64,000 nt of DNA from Hyalangium gracile. GTDB taxonomy: Bacteria; Myxococcota; Myxococcia; Myxococcales; Myxococcaceae. This document shows, piece by piece, positions 1 to 8,701 of the stretch. Every line of letters begins with the position of its first letter. Positions within the stretch are counted from its first letter, which is position 1. Location: assembly GCF_020103725.1 (NCBI RefSeq), contig NZ_JAHXBG010000023.1:62001-126000 (forward strand). The letters are read 5' to 3'. The position numbers and the translations under genes were made by a program. The notes under the pieces are model-generated. The model searched no databases. It was not told where the DNA came from and saw only the letters and a program-made list of their open reading frames with translations.

Positions 1-236
1 GCGTAGCTCGTCATGATGAGCACCGGCACGCCCGGGCACTTCGCGATGAGCTCCGTCCCCGGCGCTCCCGGCAGCCGCAGGTCCGAGATGACCAGCTCGA
101 ACCCCTCCAGCGCATAGTCGCTGGAAGCCTCGTCCACGGAGCCCGCCTCGGACACCTCATGCCCCGCGCGCACCAGCAGCCGGCGCAGCTCCGTGCGGAT
201 GATGGGCTCGTCCTCGACGACCAGGATGCGGCTCAT
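1..236 (-). CDS. NtrC/CbrB-type response regulator, receiver domain (partial)
   Basis: The 5' end of a two-component response regulator that leaves the window at its left edge. About 78 residues are visible. They form a CheY-like receiver start: strand 1 ends in the acidic pair E8-D9, the phosphoacceptor is D52 in the run ISDLRLPG, and the conserved Thr follows in LIMTS. The gene starts 27 bp after the sensor kinase and is presumably its partner. From the CbrA-like kinase I infer a sigma-54-dependent CbrB/NtrC-type output, but the AAA and DNA-binding domains lie outside the window, so the output type is not seen. Confidence 0.85.
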   Translation of the reverse strand, partial: MSRILVVEDEPIIRTELRRLLVRAGHEVSEAGSVDEASSDYALEGFELVISDLRLPGAPGTELIAKCPGVPVLIMTSY

Positions 237-263
237 GCGGAGGCCCCCAGCCCAGGGTTCACA

Positions 264-3191
264 TCACTCGCGGCGCGCCACCGGCAGGCTGACCTTGACG
301 GTAGTCCCTCCCCCCGGCCGGCTGTCTATGGCCAGAAGGCCACCATGCTCCCGCACGATGCTCGCCGCCAGCGCCAGCCCCAGCCCCGTCCCCTCACCAG
401 GCTGCTTCGTCGTGAAGAAGGGCTCGAAGATGCGCCGCGTCAATTGAGGGGGGATGCCATGCCCCCGGTCCTCCACCCGGATGTGGAGCTGCTCCGTGCT
501 CGCCTCGGCGACGAGCTCCACGGTGCCTCCCGGCGGCGAGGCGTCGATGGCGTTGGTCAGCAGGTTCACCAGCACCTGCTCCAGGCGCTGCGCGTCTCCC
601 CGCACCTCCAGCCCGTCTCCGCCCACCGCCTCGCACTTCACGTCCCGGCCCTTCCTCGCCAGGCGCGCCAGCTGCGCGGCCTCCTCCAACAGCGGGCGAA
701 CCGGGACACGGGTGAACGGGCGAGCCTCGCCCGCCGAGGTGCCCGCATGGCTGAAGGTGACCAGCGTCCGCACGATGGCGTCGATGCGCTTCGTCTGCTG
801 GAGGATGAGCTCCACCCGCTCGCGGACCGCTCCCAGGTCGTCCTCGTGCCGGAGGTTCTGCGCCAGGCTGGCGATCGCCGTCAGGGGGTTGCCCACCTCA
901 TGCGCCACCCCTGCCGCCACGCGCCCCACCGAGGCCAGCCGGTCCTGGTGCGCCAGCCGGGCGTCCACCGCCTTGCGCTCGGTCAGGTCCTCCACCAGCA
1001 GCACCGCGCCCTCGCCTCGGTCCGGCGCTCGAGGTGACAGCAGGGAGCGGTGCAGCCGGAGGATGCGCTCCCGGCCGTCCAGCATCGTCTGGAGCTCGGC
1101 ATCCGCCTCCGGCGCGGCGGCGAACCTCGAGAGCAGCTCTCCCCACGGAGCGGGCAGTCGCTCCAGGCTCAACCCCTGCACGTCCACTGCCCGCAGCCCC
1201 GAGAGCCGCTCCAGCGCCGCGTTCCAGATGACCACGTCCCGCTCCGGCCCGAGCGAGCACACGCCGAGCGGCAGATCCTCCAGGATGCGCCGCAGGTAGC
1301 GCCGGACACGCTCCAGCTCCTCCAGCGGTACCTTGCCGCCCCGCGCATCCCTCAGCCGCTCCTCCACGAAGCGCAGCTGGTCCGCCAGCGCCGTGCGAGC
1401 CTCTGGATCCAACCGGAGCGCCTCGCTCACCGCCATGCGCGCCACGACCGGACCGAGCAGCCCGGAGAGGTTGCGCTCGATCCGATCCCTCAGCCGCCGC
1501 AGCTCGCCGGGCCGTCGCTCCTCCCAGCTCAGCCCGAGCCCCGTCAGCGCGCTCGCGACCTCGGCCCTGGCCGCCTCCGAGCCCAGCACTGGCTCGAGCT
1601 GGAGCCGGAACTCCTCTGGAGACTCGGCGGTGACTCCGCCGCGTGCCAGGCCCGGCCCCTCACTCGCGCAGAGCCGGGCCGCCTCCGTCTCTTCCTCCGA
1701 GGGGCGCGTGGCGAGCGACAGGCCCACGAAGGCCAGCGCGTTGAGCGTGAGGGAGACGAAGGTCGCCAGCCCCCAGGGCTCGGAGGTGGGGAAGCCCAGC
1801 GCCTCGGAGAGCCGCGCTCGGGCCAGCTCGAACCCTGGCGTCGCCCACAGTGACGGCAGCAGCAGCCCCGCCCACGCGCCGCCGCCCGCGAGCAGCCCCG
1901 CGAGGAACCCCGCTCGGGTGGCTCGAGGCCAGAAGAGCAGGCCGAGCAGCCCGGGGATGAACTGCGCCACCGCCACGAAGGACACGAGCCCCAGGTCCAC
2001 CAGCCCCGAGGCTCGCGCATCGAGCAGCCGGTAGAACCCATACCCCGCGAGGATGATGGCGGCGATGAAGGCGCGCCGGGCCCACAGCAGCCAGCCGTAG
2101 AGGTTGCTCCGCGCCCGCGCATACCCGAGCGGCAGCACCAGGTAGGTGAGGCACATGGGCGCCAGCGCCAGCGTGGTGACGATGACCATGGCGCTGGACG
2201 CGGAGATACCGCCGAGGAACGCCAGGAGCGCCAGCGCGGGTGCGCCGCGAGAGGCGGGCACGGCCAGGACATGGAAGTCCGCCGGGCCCGGCAGCCCCAG
2301 CGCCGTCCCCGCCCACAGCAGCAGCGGCACGGCCACGTTCATCAACAGCAACAGCAGCGGGAAGGCCCAGGTGGCGGTGGACAGCGCCTCTCGCTCGGGG
2401 GCCTCGGTGAAGGCCACGTGGTACTGACGCGGGATCAGGAACGCCGCGGCGCACGAGAGCACGAGCAGCGGCGCCCACGAGGCCTCGCGCGCGGGGGCCT
2501 GCAGGGTGGCGAGCGCCTCCGGGTGCGCCTCCAGCCAGGCCTCCAGCCCTCCGAAGCCGCCGAACACCGTCGCCACGGCCCACACGCCCACGAGCACCAG
2601 GGCCACCACCTTCACCAGCGACTCGAAGGCGATGGCCAGCACCAGCCCCTCGTGCCGCTCCCGGGGCGTGACATGCCGGGCTCCGAAGAGCACGGCGAAC
2701 ACGATGAGCGTCACGCAGAATCCCAGGGCCAGCACCCCGGGCGAGGCCGACGGGCTCAGCACACGCGCGGACTCCACGACGGCGCGCACCTGGAGCGCCA
2801 GGTAGGGCAGGGCGCCCGCCAGCAGGAAGAGCGTCACCGCCGTGCCCGTGGCCTGCCCCGGGTACCGGAAGGCGAACAGGTCCGCCAGCGAGGTGAGCTG
2901 CAGCTCACGCGTCCGCCGCAGCAGCGGGCGCCACAGCACGGGGATGAGCAGGCAGGAGAGGGTGGCGCCCAGATAGATGGCCAGGTAGCGGAAGCCATGC
3001 CGGCTCGCGTAGCCCACGCTGCCGAAGTAGCTCCACGAGGTGGCATACACGCCCAGCGCCAGCGCATGCACGAGCGGGTGCTGGGTGACGCGCGCCGGAA
3101 CGAGCCCTCGCTCGGCCAGGAAGGCCACCCCGAAGAGCAGGGCCAGGTAGCCGACGGACGCCGCGACCAGGGCGGCGGGCTCCAGCGTCAC
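264..3191 (-). CDS. CbrA-like sensor histidine kinase with SSS-family transporter domain
   Basis: A 975-residue membrane sensor. Residues ~1-490 are a sodium/solute symporter (SLC5/SSS) module with about 13 hydrophobic helices. A STAC-like linker (~545-600), a PAS region (~640-740) and a HisKA/HATPase core follow. The phospho-accepting H764 lies in HEVGNPL, the N box is NLLTNAIDA (~876), and the G boxes are DRGHGIP and GEGTGLGLA. This is the architecture of Pseudomonas CbrA, which couples nutrient sensing or transport to carbon and nitrogen control; the ligand here is unknown. I chose the GTG at 3191 because it overlaps the stop of the upstream small gene as GTGA. A longer start at 3242 would lie inside that gene. 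The receiver gene follows after 27 bp. Confidence 0.9.
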   Translation of the reverse strand: MTLEPAALVAASVGYLALLFGVAFLAERGLVPARVTQHPLVHALALGVYATSWSYFGSVGYASRHGFRYLAIYLGATLSCLLIPVLWRPLLRRTRELQLTSLADLFAFRYPGQATGTAVTLFLLAGALPYLALQVRAVVESARVLSPSASPGVLALGFCVTLIVFAVLFGARHVTPRERHEGLVLAIAFESLVKVVALVLVGVWAVATVFGGFGGLEAWLEAHPEALATLQAPAREASWAPLLVLSCAAAFLIPRQYHVAFTEAPEREALSTATWAFPLLLLLMNVAVPLLLWAGTALGLPGPADFHVLAVPASRGAPALALLAFLGGISASSAMVIVTTLALAPMCLTYLVLPLGYARARSNLYGWLLWARRAFIAAIILAGYGFYRLLDARASGLVDLGLVSFVAVAQFIPGLLGLLFWPRATRAGFLAGLLAGGGAWAGLLLPSLWATPGFELARARLSEALGFPTSEPWGLATFVSLTLNALAFVGLSLATRPSEEETEAARLCASEGPGLARGGVTAESPEEFRLQLEPVLGSEAARAEVASALTGLGLSWEERRPGELRRLRDRIERNLSGLLGPVVARMAVSEALRLDPEARTALADQLRFVEERLRDARGGKVPLEELERVRRYLRRILEDLPLGVCSLGPERDVVIWNAALERLSGLRAVDVQGLSLERLPAPWGELLSRFAAAPEADAELQTMLDGRERILRLHRSLLSPRAPDRGEGAVLLVEDLTERKAVDARLAHQDRLASVGRVAAGVAHEVGNPLTAIASLAQNLRHEDDLGAVRERVELILQQTKRIDAIVRTLVTFSHAGTSAGEARPFTRVPVRPLLEEAAQLARLARKGRDVKCEAVGGDGLEVRGDAQRLEQVLVNLLTNAIDASPPGGTVELVAEASTEQLHIRVEDRGHGIPPQLTRRIFEPFFTTKQPGEGTGLGLALAASIVREHGGLLAIDSRPGGGTTVKVSLPVARRE

Positions 3192-3382
3192 GGCCGGCTC
3201 CTCCTCGCCACCCACGCCCCCAGGAGGATGACGCCCAGCCACACCGCGAAGGGCAGGTACCAGGCGCCTCCCTCCCTCAGCCAGAGCTGCCGCACCGGCG
3301 AGCCGAACACCAGCGTCGCCACCGCGAACACGAGCAGCGAGGACATGGCCGGAGGACGTGCCGGGTCCGGTGCGGGCTTCAT
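3188..3382 (-). CDS. small two-helix membrane protein, CbrX-like position
   Basis: A 64-residue protein (52 if the internal ATG at 3346 is used) with two predicted transmembrane helices and a basic C-terminus ending in ARRSRP. Its TGA overlaps the GTG of the downstream transporter-kinase gene by four bases (GTGA), the classical arrangement for translational coupling. In Pseudomonas a small ORF called cbrX precedes and is coupled to cbrA. The gene here has the same position, size class and membrane character, but sequence homology cannot be judged by eye. It may simply control kinase translation or act as a small subunit of the transporter module. No convincing Shine-Dalgarno sequence is seen before either start. 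Confidence 0.6.
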   Translation of the reverse strand: MKPAPDPARPPAMSSLLVFAVATLVFGSPVRQLWLREGGAWYLPFAVWLGVILLGAWVARRSRP

Positions 3383-3481
3383 GCCCCGCGAGGATAGCAG
3401 CGACCGGTGGAGCCAGCTCGCACTCCGCGTATGGCCTGGGAATCCCTAGGCCGCGCGGGTTCTCGGTATACCCTTGGGGCC

Positions 3482-5014
3482 ATGTCGCAAGAGTCCAACA
3501 ACTTCTCCGAGCTCTCCCAGTACCCCCTCGACCGCAACTCCTTGCGACTGCTGCCGGAGCCCTTCTGCCGCCGCCACCTCGTGGTGGTGCTGGGCAAGGT
3601 GGACCCCGCCGCTCCCAACGCGACGGTCACCGTGGGCATGCTCGACCCGGACAACACGCACCTGCTTTCGCGGCTGGGAGATCTGCTGGAGCGCTCCATC
3701 CGCCCGGTGCGCCTCAACCGCTACGAGATCGAGTCCGCGCTGGAGACCGGCTTCGGCTCCGGGCCTCGCGTCACGGCGGACCTCGTCATCCGTCCCAAGC
3801 CGCCTTCGCGGACCCACCCCACGGCCGTGGAGCTCGTCGACTCCATCCTCTCGGTGGCCGTGGAGAAGAAGGCCTCGGACATCCACATCGAGAGCTACCC
3901 GGGCGACGTGGACCTGCGCCTGCGCATCGACGGCATCCTCCACCAGATGTACACGGACATGAGCCCCGAGACGGTCCAGGAGGTCGTCAACCGCATCAAG
4001 ATCCTCGCCGAGCTCGACATCACCGAGCACCGCAAGCCCCAGGACGGACGCATCCAGGCCGTCATCGACAGGGGCGAGGACAACCGCAAGGTCATCGACT
4101 ACCGCGTGAGCGTGGTGCCCAGCCCCGCGGGCGAGGACGTCGTCATCCGCATCCTCGACTCGGGCGCGGGCCTCGTGCCGGTGACGCAGCTCGGGATGAA
4201 CGCGGACATGCAGCGCATCCTGCTCCAGCTGCTCGCCAACCCCGAGGGCCTGGTGCTCGTCACCGGCCCCACCGGCAGCGGGAAGACCACCACGCTGTAC
4301 TCGGCGCTGGCCCAGCTCAATGACGGGCGCAAGAAGATCATCACCGCCGAGGACCCCATCGAGTACTTCGTCCCCAAGGTGAACCAGAAGCAGGTCAGCC
4401 CGAACATGCCGTACCCCGTGCTGCTGCGGGCGCTGCTGCGCCAGGACCCCAACGTGCTGCTGATGGGAGAGATCCGCGACCTGGAGACGGGCAGCACCGC
4501 CATCAATGCCGCCCGCACGGGCCACATCGTCCTGGGCACGCTCCACACCGCGGATGCCGTGGGCGCCATCGGCCGCCTGCGAGGCCTCGAGCTGGACGAC
4601 ACGGACATCGCGGACGCGCTGCTGGCCGTCCTGGCCCAGCGGCTCGCGCGCCGCATCTGCGAGAAGTGCTCCGAGCCCCGCGAGCCCACCGACGAGCAGA
4701 AGGCGCTGCTCGGCCACCTGCTGGACGGCGTGAAGCTGCTGGCGGGCCGAGGCTGCGACTACTGCCACCACACCGGCTACCGCAAGCGCGTCGGCCTCTT
4801 CGAGCTGCTCGTGGTGGACGCGGGCCTGCAGGACCTCATCGCCGGCGGAGCGCACAACGCGCAGATCCGCAAGCACGCCCGTGAGCACTTCTTCAAGACG
4901 ATGGTCGACGACGCGCTGGAGAAGATCGCCGCCGGGCTGACGACCGTGGACGAGCTCATCCGCGTCATCCCCTACCGGCACATCGTCGCCACGCGCGACG
5001 ATCGCCGGAAGTGA
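3482..5014 (+). CDS. GspE/PilB-family secretion or pilus ATPase
   Basis: A 510-residue type II secretion/type IV pilus ATPase. The N-terminal ~110 residues resemble the T2SSE_N domain. The catalytic half has Walker A GPTGSGKTT (262-270), the Asp box around DIHIESY, Walker B LLMGEIRD (327-333), and a His box near GHIVLGTLHT. A zinc-binding tetracysteine is made of CEKC (393-396) and CDYC (425-428). Such hexamers power pseudopilus or pilus assembly at the inner membrane. No secretin, pilin or platform gene is adjacent, so it is an orphan paralogue of the kind common in myxobacteria. The ATG at 3482 is preferred over in-frame codons further upstream because it gives the usual N-terminus. It is divergent from the cbr-like operon and ends 12 bp before a convergent gene. 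Confidence 0.9.
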   Translation: MSQESNNFSELSQYPLDRNSLRLLPEPFCRRHLVVVLGKVDPAAPNATVTVGMLDPDNTHLLSRLGDLLERSIRPVRLNRYEIESALETGFGSGPRVTADLVIRPKPPSRTHPTAVELVDSILSVAVEKKASDIHIESYPGDVDLRLRIDGILHQMYTDMSPETVQEVVNRIKILAELDITEHRKPQDGRIQAVIDRGEDNRKVIDYRVSVVPSPAGEDVVIRILDSGAGLVPVTQLGMNADMQRILLQLLANPEGLVLVTGPTGSGKTTTLYSALAQLNDGRKKIITAEDPIEYFVPKVNQKQVSPNMPYPVLLRALLRQDPNVLLMGEIRDLETGSTAINAARTGHIVLGTLHTADAVGAIGRLRGLELDDTDIADALLAVLAQRLARRICEKCSEPREPTDEQKALLGHLLDGVKLLAGRGCDYCHHTGYRKRVGLFELLVVDAGLQDLIAGGAHNAQIRKHAREHFFKTMVDDALEKIAAGLTTVDELIRVIPYRHIVATRDDRRK

Positions 5015-5026
5015 GGGGGCGGCGGC

Positions 5027-5986
5027 TCAGGACGCTCGGCGCAGCAGGGTGATGATGACGAGGACCGCCAGGGCGGCGAGCACCGTCGCCACGACCTTCA
5101 CCCAGGAGACGGGCCTCTCGCCGAGGACATGGCTGGCGTTCTGTCCGTGCACCACCACGCGGTACAGCTTCTTCCCATAGCGGTACGCGAGCACGTAGGC
5201 GGGCAGGGCGTAGTGCGAGGTCTCCAGCCCCGACAGCGCCACCGCCACGCGCAGGTTGCGATGGCGGGTGCCCGGCAGGTCCTCGTGGGCGATGCGCTGC
5301 CGGGCCATGTTCTCCACCGCGGAGAGGATCTGCCGCCGCGCGCCCGAGCGCGTGACATCGAACAGCTCCACCTGCGCCTCGGGAGGGCCCACGGGCTCGG
5401 GCTTCGCCTTCGTGATGTCGTAGTGCGGAGAGAGCTCCTGGGTCTCCCGCGAGGTCAGCCCTCGCGAGGCGGAGACGAGGATGTCCTGCAGGAAGAGGTG
5501 GGTCGTGCCCGAGTGGGGCGCCCAGTCGCTCCGGTGGGCTCCCGCGTTGGTGTCGGCCGTCCAGGAGACCTCGACGCGCGCGTCGAACTCCCAGCCCGGC
5601 CACCACAGCGGCCGCAGGGAGTCCAGCGCCGAGCGGCTCGCCAGGTCCGTGGGCCGGAAGAAGCCGCCCTTGCCCAGGAACGCCGACAGCGCCTGCCGCG
5701 CCTGCTCCGGGCTCACCTCGAAGGGCACGAACCGGTCGGCCTGATCGATGGGATCCTCCTGCGTCTCGACGTGCATCTGCGACGTGCAGTAGGCGCACCG
5801 GGGCGCCTGGGCCTCCACCGAGTACGCGATGGCCGCCCCGCAATTGTCGCAGCGGATGACGCGGGCGCGCTCACGCTCCGCGGATCGGGCGGGCCGGGGC
5901 GTGGGCAGCGCGCAGACGGGACAGCGAAGGTCCTCGGCCTCCAACCGGCTCTGGCAGCGCTGGCACTGCGACTCGACGGAGCTCAT
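5027..5986 (-). CDS. zinc-ribbon membrane protein (paralogue of next gene)
   Basis: A 319-residue protein of unknown function. The N-terminus has three CxxC pairs (CQRCQ, CPVC, then CDNC with CAYC), consistent with two zinc ribbons. A soluble middle region rich in Trp and Tyr (WWPGWEF) follows. The C-terminus has the motif PVSWVKV leading into a single transmembrane helix and basic tail, so most of the protein would lie in the cytoplasm. The C-terminal motif and overall plan are shared with the upstream neighbour (PISWVKV plus helix), which marks an ancient duplication. It is the last gene of a three-gene minus-strand operon, 10 bp after its paralogue. Proteins like this are usually labelled TFIIB-type zinc-ribbon proteins without a known role. 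Confidence 0.75.
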   Translation of the reverse strand: MSSVESQCQRCQSRLEAEDLRCPVCALPTPRPARSAERERARVIRCDNCGAAIAYSVEAQAPRCAYCTSQMHVETQEDPIDQADRFVPFEVSPEQARQALSAFLGKGGFFRPTDLASRSALDSLRPLWWPGWEFDARVEVSWTADTNAGAHRSDWAPHSGTTHLFLQDILVSASRGLTSRETQELSPHYDITKAKPEPVGPPEAQVELFDVTRSGARRQILSAVENMARQRIAHEDLPGTRHRNLRVAVALSGLETSHYALPAYVLAYRYGKKLYRVVVHGQNASHVLGERPVSWVKVVATVLAALAVLVIITLLRRAS

Positions 5987-5996
5987 CGCGGACCCT

Positions 5997-6896
5997 TCAC
6001 CTCGAGGACGTCAGGAGATAGATGCCGCCCGCCACCAGCAGCGCCAGCAGCACGGCGATCAACACCTTCACCCAGGAGATGGGCACCCGGCCGTACACCC
6101 TGCCTGTCTGGCCATTCACCAGGAAGCGCAGCGGCGGCGCCTCCGGATCATGGCGCAGGGCCATCACCCACACGGGCAGCAGGCACACCACCAGCGCCTC
6201 CTGGTTGAAGCGTGTCGAGTACCGCAACTCCCGGTGCGTGTCCCCCGGCATGAAGGCCGCGAGCCGCTTGCGCAGCAGGCTCACCGCCTCCGCCCGCGCC
6301 TGCTCCAGGCACTGCGCCTGGGGAAGGGAGGGCTCCTCGCTGATCCACCCGGCGATGAGCGCGTCGTCGTAGCGTCGCAGCGCTCGCAGATCGAACGGCT
6401 CGATGTGCTCCAGCTCCTCGTTGGGCAGGCCCGAGGAGGCGGTGACGAGCACGTCGGGGATGTACTCCGCATGGCGGCCCTCGAGCGGGCGCCACTCGGT
6501 CTTGGTCACCTGTCGCGTCCGGGTGACGCTCTTGCCGTTCTCCGTCGTCGTGTACGTCTCCGTCTCCGTGTAGTGCTCGCCGATGGTGGCGGTGAAGTCG
6601 GACTCGGCCAGCGTGCTGTAGAGCCAGGCCGGGACGTAGATGCCGCGCAGCTCCTCGACGGAGGCGTTGCGGACGCTGGACGGGGCCCAGAAGCTGCGGC
6701 GGAGCAGGTTCTCCCGGGCCAGCTCCTTGGCCTTCTGCGGCGTCTGCACGAAGCCGAGCGCGAACGTGGGCGGGGGGCGGTCCGGCGTCGGCGGGCGCTC
6801 CACGATGGAGGGGGCCGCGCAGTACGGGCACGTCGCGGTGCGCAGCGTGTCCGCCACCACGAGCTGGGCTCCACAGGACTGGCAGGAGAGATTCAC
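5997..6896 (-). CDS. zinc-ribbon membrane protein with C-terminal anchor
   Basis: A 299-residue protein with one N-terminal zinc ribbon (CQSCG, then CPYC), a 220-residue soluble region containing a Thr/Glu-rich stretch around residues 110-130, and a C-terminal transmembrane helix introduced by PISWVKV. It begins with GTG at 6896, supported by an AGGAGG ribosome-binding sequence just upstream, and follows the four-helix membrane protein by 24 bp. Its downstream neighbour is a paralogue with one extra ribbon. The trio looks like one membrane-associated unit. No catalytic motif is visible and I assign no function. Confidence 0.75.
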   Translation of the reverse strand: MNLSCQSCGAQLVVADTLRTATCPYCAAPSIVERPPTPDRPPPTFALGFVQTPQKAKELARENLLRRSFWAPSSVRNASVEELRGIYVPAWLYSTLAESDFTATIGEHYTETETYTTTENGKSVTRTRQVTKTEWRPLEGRHAEYIPDVLVTASSGLPNEELEHIEPFDLRALRRYDDALIAGWISEEPSLPQAQCLEQARAEAVSLLRKRLAAFMPGDTHRELRYSTRFNQEALVVCLLPVWVMALRHDPEAPPLRFLVNGQTGRVYGRVPISWVKVLIAVLLALLVAGGIYLLTSSR

Positions 6897-6920
6897 CCGG
6901 TGCGCCTCCTGTCGGGCACG

Positions 6921-7499
6921 CTACTCCGAGTCGTAGTGGGAGCGGACCCGAACCGGCCGAGGCGTCCGCCGCTCCTGGCCGATTCCGAACGCCCTCCGGA
7001 ACTGCCAGCGGATGAAGAAGAAGCCCATCACCGCGATGATGAGGAAGGTGAAGAGCGAGCCGAAGATCATGATGCTCCAGCCGTTGAACTTCGACATGAA
7101 CCACATGACGAGGAGGCAGGAGACGAAGAAGCCCGCCATGTCCAGGAGCGTCCGGATGACGCCGATCTCCGCCAGGGGGAAGACCAGGCGCAGGCCGAGG
7201 AGGGAGCCGAAGAGGCAGACGATGGGCGCGGCCAGCAGCGCCACGTTGGCATCGAGGAGGTTGGCGCCGCGGACGAAGGTGCCCACGAAGATGGCCATCA
7301 TCTCCAGCACCACCGCCAGCATGGAGAAGCCCAGGACGGCGCTCGCGATGAAGCGCCCGTCCTCGTCCGTCTTCCCACCCCTGCCGATGAAGGCCGCCAG
7401 CGTGCCCACGGCGGGGATGGCCACGCCCAGGAGGAGGATGAACTGCGCGTGCTGCTCTCCCCATTGATAGGACGCGTCGAAGAACTCGTTCAGGGTCAT
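6921..7499 (-). CDS. multi-pass inner membrane protein, unknown function
   Basis: A 192-residue hydrophobic protein with four or five predicted transmembrane helices and a short charged C-terminal tail (RRTPRPVRVRSHYDSE). The first gene of the minus-strand operon whose other members are the two zinc-ribbon membrane proteins. The tight spacing suggests joint function, possibly with this protein as the membrane partner. No recognisable family motif. Not homologous by eye to transporters or rhomboids. Confidence 0.7.
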   Translation of the reverse strand: MTLNEFFDASYQWGEQHAQFILLLGVAIPAVGTLAAFIGRGGKTDEDGRFIASAVLGFSMLAVVLEMMAIFVGTFVRGANLLDANVALLAAPIVCLFGSLLGLRLVFPLAEIGVIRTLLDMAGFFVSCLLVMWFMSKFNGWSIMIFGSLFTFLIIAVMGFFFIRWQFRRAFGIGQERRTPRPVRVRSHYDSE

Positions 7500-7609
7500 G
7501 GCTGCGGGCTGCCTCCACGGGGGCCGGATGCACCACCCGCCACCATCTTAGGGAATGGGCTGGCGCTGAAGCGAGCAGGGCACCCGGATCGCACCCAGGG
7601 TGTAGTGCC

Positions 7610-8107
7610 TCAGGCCTCGCGGCACAGCCGGTCCACGCGCTTGAGCAGGGTGGGCAGCCGAGAGGGGCCGTGCATGCGCTGGATGCACGCCGCGGCGTCC
7701 TGGACGTCCACTCCCACGGCCGTCACGAGCAGGGGGCGCTGGCTCTCCCCTCGCAGCACCGGGACAGCAATCCGGCTGGCTTGGAACGCTGTCTTGGCCA
7801 CGCCGATGACGGGCACCCGCCGCTCGAGCGCCTCGTAGAGGTGGGCGCCCAGCCCGGGTCGATCCTCACCCGCGAGCCAGACGTAGCCATCGATGACCAC
7901 GGTCGTCAGCGGGTCGGGCACCTGGGCCAGCACCCGCAGCAGCGCTGGCAGCTCGCGGCGGTAGAACTCACCTGGGACATAGGGCTCGGCGGGAGGCCCC
8001 CGGTCCACGAAGTGCGCCGCCTCGGCCTCGTCGCTCCAGTCCCGGAAGACGACGCAGGCCGCCACGGTGGCATCCGGCCGGTAGTCCACGTCGACACTGG
8101 CGATCAT
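7610..8107 (-). CDS. nfi: endonuclease V-like protein (short form)
   Basis: A 165-residue protein resembling endonuclease V, which nicks DNA 3' of deoxyinosine and repairs deaminated adenine. The family pattern is visible: D6 in SVDVDY (E. coli D35), the wedge motif PYVPGEF, E52 in RRELPALL (E89) and D73 in VVIDG (D110). The E-to-D spacing of 21 is identical to E. coli. GVAK (beta-strand after the active site) is also present. It lacks the ~28 N-terminal residues of the 223-residue E. coli enzyme, and the usual DGHG is DGYV, so activity is not certain. The ATG at 8107 has a clear AGGAGG upstream. It lies 17 bp after an acetyltransferase gene in the same operon. Confidence 0.8.
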   Translation of the reverse strand: MIASVDVDYRPDATVAACVVFRDWSDEAEAAHFVDRGPPAEPYVPGEFYRRELPALLRVLAQVPDPLTTVVIDGYVWLAGEDRPGLGAHLYEALERRVPVIGVAKTAFQASRIAVPVLRGESQRPLLVTAVGVDVQDAAACIQRMHGPSRLPTLLKRVDRLCREA

Positions 8108-8124
8108 CGGGTTGCCTCCTGGCC

Positions 8125-8601
8125 TCACGTGGCGGTCGCGGCGAACCGCCGCAGCGCGTCACCCGTCATCCGGCACAGCTTCCACTCGGGCGCGAGCGCC
8201 GCGCCCAGGGACTCATAGAACTGGATGGCCGGCGTGTTCCAGTCGAGCACCATCCACTCGAAGCGCCCACAGTCGCGCTCGACGGCGAGCTTCGCCAGCC
8301 GGGCGAGCAGCTGCTTGCCGTGCCCTCGCCCGCGCAGCTCGGGCAGGACGAAGAGGTCCTCCAGGTACATGCTCGGGCGGCCCAGGAACGTGGAGTAGGA
8401 GTGGAAGAACAGCGCGTAGCCCACCACGCGCCCTTCATCCTCGGCCAGCAGCACCTCGGCGTAGGGGCGGGCTCCGAAGAGGTGCTCGCGCAGCTGGGCC
8501 TCGTCGACGACCACCTGGTGGGTGAGTTTCTCGTAGTCGGCCAGAGCGCGGATGAGCTGGAGGATGGCGGGGATGTCGGCGGACGTGGCGGGGCGGATCA
8601 T
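8125..8601 (-). CDS. GNAT N-acetyltransferase, diamine/thialysine type
   Basis: A 158-residue GNAT enzyme that would transfer acetyl from acetyl-CoA to an amine. It starts IRPATSADIPAILQLIRAL, typical of the family. It carries the acetyl-CoA-binding motif A in YLEDLFVLPELRGRGHGKQLL, then WMVLDWNTPAIQFYESLGA (motif B), a pattern shared with spermidine/spermine acetyltransferase-2 (thialysine acetyltransferase) relatives. The start ATG at 8601 gives the canonical N-terminus; upstream in-frame codons would only add low-complexity residues. It is co-transcribed with the endonuclease V-like gene and divergent from a second acetyltransferase, with about 100 bp between them for both promoters. Confidence 0.85.
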   Translation of the reverse strand: MIRPATSADIPAILQLIRALADYEKLTHQVVVDEAQLREHLFGARPYAEVLLAEDEGRVVGYALFFHSYSTFLGRPSMYLEDLFVLPELRGRGHGKQLLARLAKLAVERDCGRFEWMVLDWNTPAIQFYESLGAALAPEWKLCRMTGDALRRFAATAT

Positions 8602-8701
8602 GGCCGCGATGCTAGCGCCTGAGGGAGGGGCGTGCTCGGGATGAGGCGCTCGGCGTATCGTGGCCCTCGGGCGCTCGCGGCCGGCGAGCGGGAGGCATGT
8701 C

